Below, one piece after another: positions 1-7,606 of a DNA stretch of 25,781 bases (within the stretch, counting starts at the first letter, position 1; every line of letters starts with the position of its first letter). Under the pieces are notes generated by a model. That model was given only the letters and a program-made list of their open reading frames with translations. It did no database searches and had not been told where the DNA came from. Source of the DNA: Kiloniellales bacterium (GTDB lineage Bacteria > Pseudomonadota > Alphaproteobacteria > Kiloniellales > JAKSDN01); the NCBI GenBank assembly GCA_022360075.1, contig JAKSDN010001096.1:1-25781 (forward strand), in the 5' to 3' direction. A program made the position numbers and the translations under genes.

Positions 1-802
1 CCAGATCCTTCGACTTGATGCGGTCGACGTGCTTGTCGACGACCTGGCGATAGGCGTTGTCGGACCATTGGGTGAAAGCGCCGGTCGAGATGTAGACGTC
101 GAGGTCGCGGTACTTGCCGAGGATGTCGGCCATCTGCTGCACCGCCTTGGCACTGTCGTCGTCGGTGTAGAGCACGCAGCCATCGACCTCGGTCCAGCCG
201 TTGGCGCCGGCCAGGCGGTCGCCCGGAGCCTTGCCGCTGGTCTTGCCGGACAGCGTGTCGCGGATGCCCTGCAGCCGCTCGTTGTGGTTGGCCGCGGCCG
301 CGCCGCCGGACTGCAGGCAGATCGAGCCGCCTTCGGGCTTCATGCCCTGGGCGAGCTTCGCGAGATTGACACCAATGTCGTAGTTTTTGGTGCCGATGTA
401 GGTCAGGCGCGTGGCCTTGTCCTTGGCCAGGACGTCAGCGTCCCAGGTGATGGTCGGAATGCCAGCCTCCTTCGCACGCTTCAGGGCGCGGCCCATGGCC
501 GGGGCGTTGGAGGGCGAGACGGCGATGCCGTCGACCTTGCGAGTGATCAGATCCTGGACGATCTCGATCTGCTCCTGCTCGGTATGCTCGCTCGGGCCGA
601 TGTAGAGGCACTCGACGTCGGCCATCTCGGCCTCGGCCTTTTTGCAGCCGTCGCGCGCGAGGTCGAAGAAGGGATTGTTCATCGCCTTGGGCACCAGGGC
701 GAAGGTGTACTTGTCGGCCGCGCTGGCTGCGCCGGACAACCCGGCGAAAGCGCCGGCCACCAGGGCCGCTGCTAGAAGGTGCTTCGTTCTCACTGCCGTC
801 AT
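1..802 (-). CDS. Sugar ABC transporter periplasmic substrate-binding protein (RbsB-like), 3' end outside window
   Basis: This is the periplasmic sugar-binding component of a CUT2-type ABC importer. About 267 N-terminal residues are visible and the reading frame runs off the left edge. The start is ATG at 802-800, preceded by a GGGGAG ribosome site about 8 nt upstream. Residues 1-28 form a clear signal peptide (basic MTAVRTKH, Ala/Leu-rich core, ASA cleavage site). The mature protein starts ADKYTFALVPKAMNNPFFDL, which matches the opening strand and first ligand loop of the RbsB/periplasmic-binding type-1 fold, and a later DGIAVSPSNAPAM segment is also typical. It is the last of three same-strand genes, about 50 nt after the permease. 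The family assignment is firm. The sugar (ribose, fructose, a polyol or another) cannot be read from this fragment. Confidence 0.92.
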   Translation of the reverse strand, partial: MTAVRTKHLLAAALVAGAFAGLSGAASAADKYTFALVPKAMNNPFFDLARDGCKKAEAEMADVECLYIGPSEHTEQEQIEIVQDLITRKVDGIAVSPSNAPAMGRALKRAKEAGIPTITWDADVLAKDKATRLTYIGTKNYDIGVNLAKLAQGMKPEGGSICLQSGGAAAANHNERLQGIRDTLSGKTSGKAPGDRLAGANGWTEVDGCVLYTDDDSAKAVQQMADILGKYRDLDVYISTGAFTQWSDNAYRQVVDKHVDRIKSKDL

Positions 803-853
803 TTCTTGCTCCCCGTTCTTGGCCAGTGGTCGGAGCTGCCGGTCCGCCTTCTT

Positions 854-1852
854 CTACGTGCCGCGCTTGGCCTTGGCGCGGCCGAGCAGGACCGCCAGGA
901 TGATGAAGAGGCCGACGAAAGTGCCCTGCCAGTAGGGATCGACGCCGGCCAGGAGAAGGCTGTTGCGAATCACTTCGATCAGGGCAGAGCCGATGAAGGC
1001 GCCGTAGGCGGTGCCGACGCCGCCCATCAGGTTGGCGCCGCCGATCACCGTCGAGGCGATCACGCGCAGCTCGTAGGTCAGACCCAACGCGTTGGTGACG
1101 GAGCCGAGCCAGCCGACGATCAGAATGGCCGAAAGGCCGGCCATCAGGCTGCTCAGCACATAGACCGAGAGCTTCACGCGCTTGACCGGCACGCCGGTCA
1201 GACGCGCGGCCTGCTCGTTGCCGCCGACCGCATAGACGTGGCGGCCCCAGACCGTAAAGCGGAACAGGAAGCCGATCACCAGGGTCAACAGCACGAGGAT
1301 CAGCACCGGATGGGCGATGCCGAAGCTCTGGCCGCCGCCGAGCGCGAGGAAGGCCTCCTCGTCGGGGCCGAACTCGTAGAACATCTGATTGTTGGAGACG
1401 ACGAGCGCCAGGCTGCGCGCGATGCTCAGCATGCCGAGCGTCACCACGAAGGGCGAGAGGTTGAGGTAGGCGATCAGCCCCCCGTTGACCAGGCCGCAGG
1501 CAAGCGCGGTCATCAGGCCCGCCGCCATGCCCAGCCACATCGGCTCGCCGGCCGAGAGCACGAGGCCGGTGACGATGCCCGCCAAGCCCATGACCGAGCC
1601 GACCGAAAGATCGATGCCCGCGGTGATGATCACCGCGGTCTGGCCGAGCGCGATGATGCCGATGAAGGCGAAATTGCGCGTGATGTTGAAGAAGTTGTCG
1701 TAGGTGCCGAAGGACTCGGAGATCATGCTCATGCCGAGAGAGATGACCAGCACGGCGACCGTCACCCAAAAGGCTTGGCTGCCGACCAGCGCCTGAAGGG
1801 GGCTTGCCTCGCGCTGGCTGGAAACCGCTGAAAGGGTTGCGTCTGTGGCCAT
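854..1852 (-). CDS. Sugar ABC transporter permease (RbsC/FrcC family)
   Basis: This is the inner-membrane channel subunit of the importer (332 aa, the usual size for BPD_transp_2 permeases). The sequence is almost wholly hydrophobic helices after a short cytoplasmic N-terminus (MATDATLSAVSSQREASP). The family hallmark GQTAVIITAGIDLSVGSVMG lies around residues 70-90, and a second conserved loop, ASTVIGGANLMGGVGTAYGA, lies near residues 265-285; both are diagnostic of RbsC-like permeases. It ends in a short basic tail (GRAKAKRGT). It lies 41 nt downstream of the ATPase gene and about 50 nt upstream of the binding protein, so the three genes very probably form one operon. The family call is secure; the substrate is not determined. 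Confidence 0.95.
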   Translation of the reverse strand: MATDATLSAVSSQREASPLQALVGSQAFWVTVAVLVISLGMSMISESFGTYDNFFNITRNFAFIGIIALGQTAVIITAGIDLSVGSVMGLAGIVTGLVLSAGEPMWLGMAAGLMTALACGLVNGGLIAYLNLSPFVVTLGMLSIARSLALVVSNNQMFYEFGPDEEAFLALGGGQSFGIAHPVLILVLLTLVIGFLFRFTVWGRHVYAVGGNEQAARLTGVPVKRVKLSVYVLSSLMAGLSAILIVGWLGSVTNALGLTYELRVIASTVIGGANLMGGVGTAYGAFIGSALIEVIRNSLLLAGVDPYWQGTFVGLFIILAVLLGRAKAKRGT

Positions 1853-1893
1853 GGTCGTCCCTTGCTCCGCTTCTTGCTTTGGTCTTTGTCCTG

Positions 1894-2634
1894 CTAGGCG
1901 GCCTCGATCGCGCCGGTGATCAGCCCGGTGATCTCCTCGGGCGAGCTATCGGCGGCATGCTTGTCGGCGACCTTGCGGCCCCGGCGTAGCACGACGATCC
2001 GATTGCAGACGGAGAAGACGTCCGGCATGCGATGGCTGATCAGAACCACGGCGATGCCCTGGTCGCGTAGCCGCCGGATCAGGTCCAGCACCTCCGCGAC
2101 CTGGCGCACGCTGATCGCCGCCGTCGGCTCGTCCATGAGCACCATCTTGGCTTCCGACAGCCGGGTCCGGGCGATCGCCACGGCCTGGCGCTGCCCGCCC
2201 GACATGCTGCGCACCAGATCGCGTGGCCGGGTCTCCGACTTCAGCTCGGCGAAGAGCTTGCCGGCCCGCTCGTACATGCGGGAATAGTCGAGGATCCGGA
2301 AGGGGCCGACACCGCGCTTGATCTCGCGGCCGAGGAAGACGTTGGCGGCTGCGCTCAGGTTGTCGCAGAGGGCGAGGTCCTGATAGACCACCTCGATCCC
2401 GTGGCGCCGCGCGTCCACCGGCCGCGCGAAGCGCACGGCACTGCCGTTGATATGGATATCGCCGGAGGAAGGCGGAAAGTTCCCGGCCAGGATCTTGACC
2501 AGGGTCGACTTGCCGGCCCCGTTGTCGCCCATCAGGCCCAGGACGTCCCCGGGTTCAAGCTCCAGGTTCACGTTATCGAGCGCCTGAATGGCGCCGAAGT
2601 TCTTCGAGACGCCGAGCGCCTGCATGACGGGCAA
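1894..2634 (-). CDS. Sugar ABC transporter ATP-binding protein, single nucleotide-binding domain (FrcA-like)
   Basis: This is the cytoplasmic ATPase that powers the sugar importer. The 246-residue protein has one complete nucleotide-binding domain: Walker A GDNGAGKST (36-44), Q-loop VVYQD (Q85), signature MSGGQRQ (144-150, Met in place of the usual Leu), Walker B MVLMDEP (164-170) and switch histidine ISH (H201). RbsA/XylG-type CUT2 ATPases carry two such domains in about 500 aa, so this is the half-length FrcA type that works as a homodimer. The preferred start is TTG at 2634, because AGGGAGG at 2641-2647 sits 6 nt before it. The ATG at 2625, three codons in, would have 15 nt spacing. It is the first gene of the operon, reading away from the AMIN-barrel gene. 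Confidence 0.93.
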   Translation of the reverse strand: MPVMQALGVSKNFGAIQALDNVNLELEPGDVLGLMGDNGAGKSTLVKILAGNFPPSSGDIHINGSAVRFARPVDARRHGIEVVYQDLALCDNLSAAANVFLGREIKRGVGPFRILDYSRMYERAGKLFAELKSETRPRDLVRSMSGGQRQAVAIARTRLSEAKMVLMDEPTAAISVRQVAEVLDLIRRLRDQGIAVVLISHRMPDVFSVCNRIVVLRRGRKVADKHAADSSPEEITGLITGAIEAA

Positions 2635-2869
2635 AGGCAGCCTCCCTGCCTGGTCTCACGCGTTTCTTGCCGCCGCGGCGGGCACGAAATCCGTCACGGA
2701 TTGGGCACCCGAACCCGAAGAGCGAGCGGTCAACGTTCTTTCATCAACCATGGCCTGACCGCTGCTCACCGGCAAGGGAGAATATTCGGCGCAGCCTGAA
2801 GAAGGCCCGGGAGCGTCGGCCGATACCCGCATCCATTCATCCCCATCTACGGAAACAGAAATCACGTGC

Positions 2870-2899
2870 CTGACACTCCGCGACAGCCGGGTCTATACT
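2870..2899 (+). promoter_or_regulatory. Sigma70-type promoter of the AMIN-barrel gene
   Basis: CTGACA (2870-2875) and TATACT (2894-2899) are separated by 18 nt; each box matches the consensus at five of six bases. Transcription would start near 2906, leaving a leader of about 60 nt before the GTG start at 2969. This is a sequence match only. Confidence 0.6.
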
Positions 2900-2917
2900 T
2901 ACGATTCGGCCGTAAGT
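2897..2917. promoter_or_regulatory. Perfect 7-bp dyad overlapping the -10 box (candidate operator)
   Basis: ACTTACG (2897-2903) and CGTAAGT (2911-2917) are exact inverted repeats around a 7-nt centre. The dyad covers the end of the -10 box and the expected transcription start, which is a typical place for a repressor operator. A weak hairpin at the 5' end of the transcript is the alternative reading. Confidence 0.4.
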
Positions 2918-2968
2918 GCCTGGTCCGGCGGGACATGGCCGGGGAAGAGAAAGAGAGGTCAGAGAGAC

Positions 2969-4186
2969 GTGAGGTCGTTGGGCGTCCCCAATCAGGCGCT
3001 CCTTGCCGGAATCGGGCTTTTGCTATGCCTCGGGGCGGCTTCCGCGAGTGACGCCGATCCGGGCATAAGGGCCTGGGGCTATCGCTCGCTCGGCCTCGAG
3101 CCCGCCCAGATCAGAATCGCCGAGCCCTGGAGGTTGACCTACGACCAAAGAAGCGGCGGCGACCTGGTCGGCCTGCGCTTTCGCGAGGACGTGGGCTACA
3201 CCCGACTGCTGCTCGACTTCACCAGCCCGACTTACTTCGTGATCGATTCCATCGCCGAGGAGACAATCGAGGTGACTCTGATCGGCCTCGATTCGGCGCG
3301 AATCGGCGATCGGCTCGGCCCGCCCGCGGGCCTGGTGTCGAACTACCGTTTTCTGTCGAACGGCGAGCGCGGCGCACGCCTGGTGATCGAGTCAGACGTA
3401 CCGATGAGGATCATGGCCACGGGCGAGCTCGCGCCCGATGATCATGTCGGGCACTATCGCCTCTTCTTCGACCTTGCCGCCGAAAGCGACGCTTGGGCGC
3501 GCTCCTTCGCGGTCTCCAGGCCCGACACGGTGGCCGCTTCGCTGGCCAGCGTCGAGGCCGCTGTAGAGCCGGGAGCGGCGCCTGCGGTGGCGGCGCGGGT
3601 ACCGGAACGCGTGGGCGCCGCGAGGGGAGATCCACGCGGCGAGGGCCTCTATCTCCGGGTCAGCGGCAGCGCCGCCTTCTCCGAAGACACCGGCGATTCG
3701 ATCGCCAGTGTCAGCGACGATGCCGGAAACGGTTGGTCCGTAGGAGGGGCAGTGGGCTATCGCGTGACGCCCTTCGCTCGGGTCGAGCTCGAAGGCGGGC
3801 GCTTCGATGGCTTCGAGGTCACGAACCTGGCGGGCCGGGGCGATGTCGCGGGCTGGTACGGCGCCTTGAACGGCTTCCTGTCCGTGCCGCCGACCTTTTG
3901 GACTCTACAGCCCTACATCGGTGCCGGGATCGGCTTGTCGCACAACGATGTCGACCGCATCACGGGGGGCTCCGCGCCGCCCGCGCCGGGTGATGATCAG
4001 ACCGAGTTCCTTTGGCAGATCTTCCTCGGCACCGAGGTCCGGCCTTTGGAGAACCTGGCGCTCGACCTCGGCTATCGCTTCGCCGACCACGGCGAGATCA
4101 CGACGGGGCGTGCCGCCGACGGCACCGTTTACGACGGCGACCTGCGGTTTCATCAGGTCTATCTCGGCGTGATCTACGACTTCTGA
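2969..4186 (+). CDS. Exported protein with AMIN-like domain fused to outer-membrane beta-barrel
   Basis: This is a 405-residue exported protein in two parts. Residues 1-26 are a signal peptide ending ASA. Residues of roughly 38-165 resemble an AMIN domain (the peptidoglycan/septum-targeting module of AmiC and PilQ): GYTRLLLDFTSPTYFVIDSI followed later by ARLVIESDVP and YRLFFDLAAE fits the family's strand pattern. An Ala/Pro/Val-rich linker (about 185-220) leads to a C-terminal barrel of about 185 residues with alternating strands (GWSVGGAVGYRVTPFARVEL, LQPYIGAGIGLSHNDV, LALDLGYRFADHG) and the terminal aromatic signal VYLGVIYDF, as in OmpA/OmpW/Opa-like porins. Start is GTG at 2969 with GAGAGG about 10 nt upstream. 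It ends 7 bp from the convergent hydrolase gene. The barrel call is strong. The AMIN call is moderate and the function is inferred: anchoring between cell wall and outer membrane. Confidence 0.8.
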   Translation: MRSLGVPNQALLAGIGLLLCLGAASASDADPGIRAWGYRSLGLEPAQIRIAEPWRLTYDQRSGGDLVGLRFREDVGYTRLLLDFTSPTYFVIDSIAEETIEVTLIGLDSARIGDRLGPPAGLVSNYRFLSNGERGARLVIESDVPMRIMATGELAPDDHVGHYRLFFDLAAESDAWARSFAVSRPDTVAASLASVEAAVEPGAAPAVAARVPERVGAARGDPRGEGLYLRVSGSAAFSEDTGDSIASVSDDAGNGWSVGGAVGYRVTPFARVELEGGRFDGFEVTNLAGRGDVAGWYGALNGFLSVPPTFWTLQPYIGAGIGLSHNDVDRITGGSAPPAPGDDQTEFLWQIFLGTEVRPLENLALDLGYRFADHGEITTGRAADGTVYDGDLRFHQVYLGVIYDF

Positions 4187-4193
4187 GCCCGGG

Positions 4194-5231
4194 TCACGGA
4201 TTGACGGCGCCGCGGGCGCGCAACCAGTCGCCGGCCACCGTCAGAATTTCCGCCAACAGAGCGGTATCGTTCGGGTCGATGTGGCCGGACTCCAGCACGA
4301 CGACCTGCTTGGGCTCCGGGGCCAGCTCATGGAGGCGCTGGGCCGATTCGATCGGCACGCGCTTGTCGTGGCGACCGTTGATGAGAAGGAAGGCGCCCTG
4401 CAAGTGCGGCAGGTGCTCGCCGGGCTCGATCGGCCGGGCGATGATCGTCGCCAGCTCCGCGGCGGCGCGTCTGAGCCAGTCCGGCTCGATCTCCAGATTG
4501 GCCAAGACCAACCGCCTCGTTTCGGCCCCGCCATAAACGAGGGCCGAGCTGCCGAGCCAATGTCCGCTCGACTGCGCGAGGCGCTGGGCGGCGGGCAGAA
4601 GCAAGGCGCCGAGGCTGACGCCGACCAGCGTCACGCGGCTGGGGTCGGCCCAGGCCTGGGTGGCGGTCCAGGCGGCCAGGGTGGCGAGCTGCCGCGGCGT
4701 GGCGCGGCTGGCTCGTTCCATCAGCCAGAGCCGTTCGAGCGCGGAAGCCTCTTTCCAGCGCGCTCTGTCGACGGGGTACTCGTAGGTGATGACGGCATTT
4801 CGGCCGAGCTCGGGCAGGTGCTTCATGGCCTCGCGGCCCGTGCGGAAGCCGCCGAACAGGACGACGACGGGCAGGCCCTCCGCTTCCGACACCTCCGGCA
4901 AGCTGACGGTGAAACGAATTGGGGCCTGACGGGTCAGCTCGAGCGTGACGTCGCGGCATTGGGAGCCGCTGGGACAGCCTTCGCCCGCGTAGGGCTCGCT
5001 ATGCTGGGCGACGACGCTCGGCAAGGGCAGGTAGGCGAAGCGCTCCGGATCGCGGTCCGGCGCCAGGACCAGCCACAGAATGAGCAGGCCGGGAAGCGCC
5101 AGCAGCAAGGCCAGGGTCACGAGCGCCGCCTTGAGCAGGCCTCTGAGCCGGGATCTCGCGCGTGGCTGCCCGCCGGGGCTGTCTTCCGGCGTTTGCGACG
5201 CCGCGGGCTGCGCCGGAGTCTCGAGGCTCAC
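4194..5231 (-). CDS. Membrane-anchored alpha/beta hydrolase
   Basis: This 345-residue protein has a proline-rich cytoplasmic N-terminus, one strong transmembrane segment (about residues 32-57, LLKAALVTLALLLALPGLLI) and a C-terminal alpha/beta-hydrolase domain that should lie in the periplasm. The catalytic triad can be read: nucleophile elbow GVSLG (Ser206), acid GRHDKRVP (Asp289) and base SGHIDP (His317). FGGFRTG (126-132) fits the oxyanion-hole loop. Cys86 and Cys92 could form a disulfide, in keeping with export. Its ATG overlaps the TGA of the upstream cyclase gene (5228-5231), so translation is probably coupled. The substrate is unknown; esterase or peptidase activity is possible. A link to cAMP signalling is inferred only from the gene overlap. 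Confidence 0.85.
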   Translation of the reverse strand: MSLETPAQPAASQTPEDSPGGQPRARSRLRGLLKAALVTLALLLALPGLLILWLVLAPDRDPERFAYLPLPSVVAQHSEPYAGEGCPSGSQCRDVTLELTRQAPIRFTVSLPEVSEAEGLPVVVLFGGFRTGREAMKHLPELGRNAVITYEYPVDRARWKEASALERLWLMERASRATPRQLATLAAWTATQAWADPSRVTLVGVSLGALLLPAAQRLAQSSGHWLGSSALVYGGAETRRLVLANLEIEPDWLRRAAAELATIIARPIEPGEHLPHLQGAFLLINGRHDKRVPIESAQRLHELAPEPKQVVVLESGHIDPNDTALLAEILTVAGDWLRARGAVNP

Positions 5232-7129
5232 ATCGTCTCTCCCGGAACGCTTTGCGGCTCGAGCAGACGATAGACGGCGATGTCCTCGCTCTTGCCTTTG
5301 ACGGCGAAGCTGCCCGCCGGCTCCAGCGCGAAGCCGTCGTCCAGGCGCTCGGCGGTGGCATTGCTGATCAGGATAGTGACCTCATCGCCTTGGTCGAGTT
5401 GCTTGCCGAGGCCTTCGAGGCGCTGTGCGGCGTTTACGGTGTCGCCGACCACGGTGTAGTTGATGCGCCCCGGCGCACCGATGTTGCCGACCACGACAGG
5501 ACCGGTGTGGATGCCGATGCGCACGCGCACCGGCTCCAAGCCCTTGGCGCGGCGCAGCTCGTTATCCTCGGTGACGGCGCGGGCCATGGCCAGCGCGGCG
5601 CGGCAGGCCCGCACGGCGGTGTTGTCCTGATGCTCCGGTGCGCCCCAGAAGGCCATCAAGGCATCGCCGATGAACTTGTCGATCGTCCCGCCCTCGGCCT
5701 CGACGCATCGCCCGAGCAGGCCGAAATGCTCGTTGAGGAAGGCCGCGACGTCGGTCGCCGCCATCCTTTCGGAAAAGGGCGTGAAACCGACGACGTCCGT
5801 GAACAGCAGGCTGAGCTCACGCTCGAGCGACGTCACGGCCTGGTCCTCGCCGTCGCGTATCAGGCGGCGGACCAGCGAGCGGGGCACGTAGGTCTCGAAC
5901 GACCGCAGGCTCGCCAGCATGGTGTTGAAGGCCCGCGACTGGTCGTCGATCTCGCGGATGCGGCTCGGCGGCAACCGCTTCACGTGCTCCAGGTCGAGCT
6001 CGCCGACCAGGGAGGTATTGGAGGCCAATGCGCGGATCGGGCGGGCCAGGAACCGGCCGAGCAGGATCGCGGCGAGGATCGCGATCAAGAGCATGACCAG
6101 ACCGGCCAAGGCGGAAAGCTGTAGTCGTTCCAACTCAGAACTATCCTCGAGAAACCACGCACCGATGATCCAGGGCGTTTCGCCGTAGTCGTGAATGGTC
6201 TTGTAAAGCGCCCCATAGCCTTCGCCGCCGACTTCGATCTGCACGACGTTGACGCCTTGCGCCGCGGCGCTCTCGAAACCGGGGGCAGGTCGTCCATTCC
6301 ATAGGCTGGAAACGACGACGTCGCCGAACCCGCTCAAGGGCAGGGCAGGCTCGCCGTCGGCGCTGGTCACCCGCCCTGTCGCAAGCAGCGGATGGGCGAG
6401 AATCCGGTCTCGACCGTAGAGGATGAAGGCCGTGCTCTCGAAGAAATCGCCCGCCTCCGCGACGATCTCGGAGAGCACGGGGACGGTGATCCCGATTCCC
6501 AGCATGCCCGCGAAGGCGCCGTCGCTGAAGAGCGGCTGGCGCAGATTGATCAACGTGTTGCCGCTCGGCTCTACGAAAAGCCTGCCCCAGTAGGTTTGCC
6601 TGGCCTCACGCATCTCGGCGAAAGCCGTTTCGAACTCGGCCTCGCCCCGCCGATCCAGGTTCAGAGCACGGTCCACCCGTCCGTCGACCCGTCGCACGAA
6701 GGTTTGCTGGAGCTGCAAGTCGATGATGGCGATGCCAGCGATTTGCGGCGTGCTGGCGATGGCGCCGGTGAGCAGATCGAGGATACGGGGCTTGTCCTCG
6801 AGGTCGAAGACGCCCGCCTCGATCTGGCCGGCGATGAAGTCGGCCTGGGCCTCGGCGGGCGCGAGGTGGCCGACGATCTCAGCCTCGAGATCGAAGACGA
6901 TCATCTCGGCGAGGACGTTGACCAGATCGAAGGTGTTGCGGCGCGCCGTCGACCACTGGATCACGGTCACGCTTGCCACGGCGATGGTGACCAGCAGGCC
7001 GATGCTGACCGCGAGCGTTACGGAGATCGGAAAGGACCTCCGGCGCCGACCTGCCGCCGCTTCGCTAGCCCGTGCCGTTTCCAGCTTCGTGAGCGTGGCC
7101 ATCCTCGCCTCGTCCCGGCGCGCCGGCAT
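5228..7129 (-). CDS. Membrane class III adenylate cyclase with extracytoplasmic Cache-like sensor and HAMP
   Basis: This 633-residue receptor cyclase makes cAMP (probably) from ATP. TM1 lies at about 34-59, an extracytoplasmic domain at about 60-335 resembles a double Cache sensor (WGRLFVEPSGNTLINLRQPL and a HDYGETPWIIGAWF end are typical), TM2 lies at about 337-358 and a HAMP-like linker follows (RPIRAL...IREIDDQSRAFNTM). The catalytic domain (about 438-620) keeps both metal aspartates (LFTDVVGFT, Asp445; KFIGDALMAF, Asp489), the adenine-selecting Lys485 and Thr559, and the transition-state Asn566 and Arg570, so it should be active and ATP-specific. The start could also be Met10, where GAGG sits 5 nt upstream; I keep the longer form. 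The hydrolase gene overlaps its stop by 4 nt. The ligand is unknown. Confidence 0.93.
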   Translation of the reverse strand: MPARRDEARMATLTKLETARASEAAAGRRRRSFPISVTLAVSIGLLVTIAVASVTVIQWSTARRNTFDLVNVLAEMIVFDLEAEIVGHLAPAEAQADFIAGQIEAGVFDLEDKPRILDLLTGAIASTPQIAGIAIIDLQLQQTFVRRVDGRVDRALNLDRRGEAEFETAFAEMREARQTYWGRLFVEPSGNTLINLRQPLFSDGAFAGMLGIGITVPVLSEIVAEAGDFFESTAFILYGRDRILAHPLLATGRVTSADGEPALPLSGFGDVVVSSLWNGRPAPGFESAAAQGVNVVQIEVGGEGYGALYKTIHDYGETPWIIGAWFLEDSSELERLQLSALAGLVMLLIAILAAILLGRFLARPIRALASNTSLVGELDLEHVKRLPPSRIREIDDQSRAFNTMLASLRSFETYVPRSLVRRLIRDGEDQAVTSLERELSLLFTDVVGFTPFSERMAATDVAAFLNEHFGLLGRCVEAEGGTIDKFIGDALMAFWGAPEHQDNTAVRACRAALAMARAVTEDNELRRAKGLEPVRVRIGIHTGPVVVGNIGAPGRINYTVVGDTVNAAQRLEGLGKQLDQGDEVTILISNATAERLDDGFALEPAGSFAVKGKSEDIAVYRLLEPQSVPGETM

Positions 7130-7192
7130 TGGGCCGCCTGGCGCTCGCCGCCCTGCGGTCGACTGGACACAAGGGCGCTCTTGCGGCGCGAT

Positions 7193-7225
7193 TTAAGGAC
7201 GAAGACGAGGGTTAAGGCAAGTTAA
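7193..7225. promoter_or_regulatory. Triple TTAAGG direct repeat upstream of the membrane cyclase gene
   Basis: TTAAGG occurs three times in the same orientation, starting at 7193, 7212 and 7222 (19 and 10 bp apart, close to whole helical turns). It lies 64-96 bp upstream of the cyclase start, where an activator or repressor of the cyclase-hydrolase operon would bind. It is not a canonical CtrA site, since the inner TTAA pair is 6 rather than 7 nt apart. This is pattern evidence only. Confidence 0.35.
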
Positions 7226-7240
7226 GGACTGTTCACGAAA

Positions 7241-7264
7241 CCGCCCGGACCTCGGTCCGGGCGG
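7241..7264. terminator. Strong GC-rich hairpin between pilin and cyclase genes
   Basis: CCGCCCGGACC (7241-7251) and GGTCCGGGCGG (7254-7264) form an 11-bp perfect inverted repeat with almost no loop. Read leftward it is followed only by TTTCG, so it is a weak or factor-assisted terminator, or a transcript-stabilising hairpin, after the pilin gene. Confidence 0.5.
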
Positions 7265-7349
7265 AAAATGCGACAGGGACCAAGGCATCCGATCGCGCCT
7301 TGATCCCTGCTTCCGGCCAGTGTGCCGCTGCCAGGTGGTCTGTCCGACC

Positions 7350-7374
7350 GGAAACCCGCTCGGCTTCGGGCGGG
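7350..7374 (-). terminator. Probable terminator just after the pilin gene
   Basis: On the minus strand CCCGC (7374-7370) pairs with GCGGG (7359-7355), with a short inner CG:CG pairing, followed by TTTCC. It begins 6 bp after the pilin stop codon. The U-run is short, so confidence is moderate. Confidence 0.45.
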
Positions 7375-7380
7375 CCGTGA

Positions 7381-7560
7381 TCAGCCGCCGGTGGCCGTCT
7401 CGAGCGTCGTGGAGACCGTCGTGAACATGGTGTTGAGCGAGCCACCCATCGAGGTCAGGGCGGCGATGGCGGAAACCGAGACCAGGGCCGCGATCAGGCC
7501 ATACTCGATGGCGGTGGCACCGGACTCATCCCGGGCGAAGGCGATCCAAGATTTGCTCAT
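7381..7560 (-). CDS. Flp/Fap-type pilin
   Basis: This is a 59-residue type IVb (Flp) prepilin, the subunit of thin adhesive pili made by Tad machinery. The short leader MSKSWIAFARDESG is followed by the prepilin-peptidase site G14/A15 and the family motif ATAIEYGLIAALVSV, with Glu at mature position +5 and Tyr at +6, then a hydrophobic helix and a short Ser/Thr-rich tail. The start is ATG at 7560, with GGAG 6 nt upstream. A longer frame with ATG at 7611 is rejected because that codon lies over the promoter's -10 box. No tad/cpa assembly genes or prepilin peptidase are in this window, so assembly must depend on a locus elsewhere. Confidence 0.93.
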   Translation of the reverse strand: MSKSWIAFARDESGATAIEYGLIAALVSVSAIAALTSMGGSLNTMFTTVSTTLETATGG

Positions 7561-7606
7561 GACTATCTCCGACTGCGTGGTGATTGCGATCTCAAAACTG
7601 TCATTG

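Larger units (their letters stand above)
2635..2968. other. Divergent intergenic region between the sugar importer and the AMIN-barrel gene
   Basis: These 334 bases hold the start signals of two divergent transcription units. The rightward promoter and its overlapping dyad are listed separately. For the leftward importer operon I find the ribosome site (2641-2647) but no convincing -35/-10 pair. Short open frames here show no coding signs and overlap on both strands, so I leave them out. Confidence 0.6.

Noticed and set aside
779..1831. 350-codon plus-strand frame opposite the sugar permease
   Set aside because: It is hydrophilic, His/Asp/Arg/Gln-rich nonsense complementary to membrane helices. 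The minus-strand permease has family motifs.
2656..2865. 69-codon minus-strand frame upstream of the sugar ATPase
   Set aside because: It is Ser/Ala/Gly-rich with no domain and no ribosome site, and lies in the expected control region.
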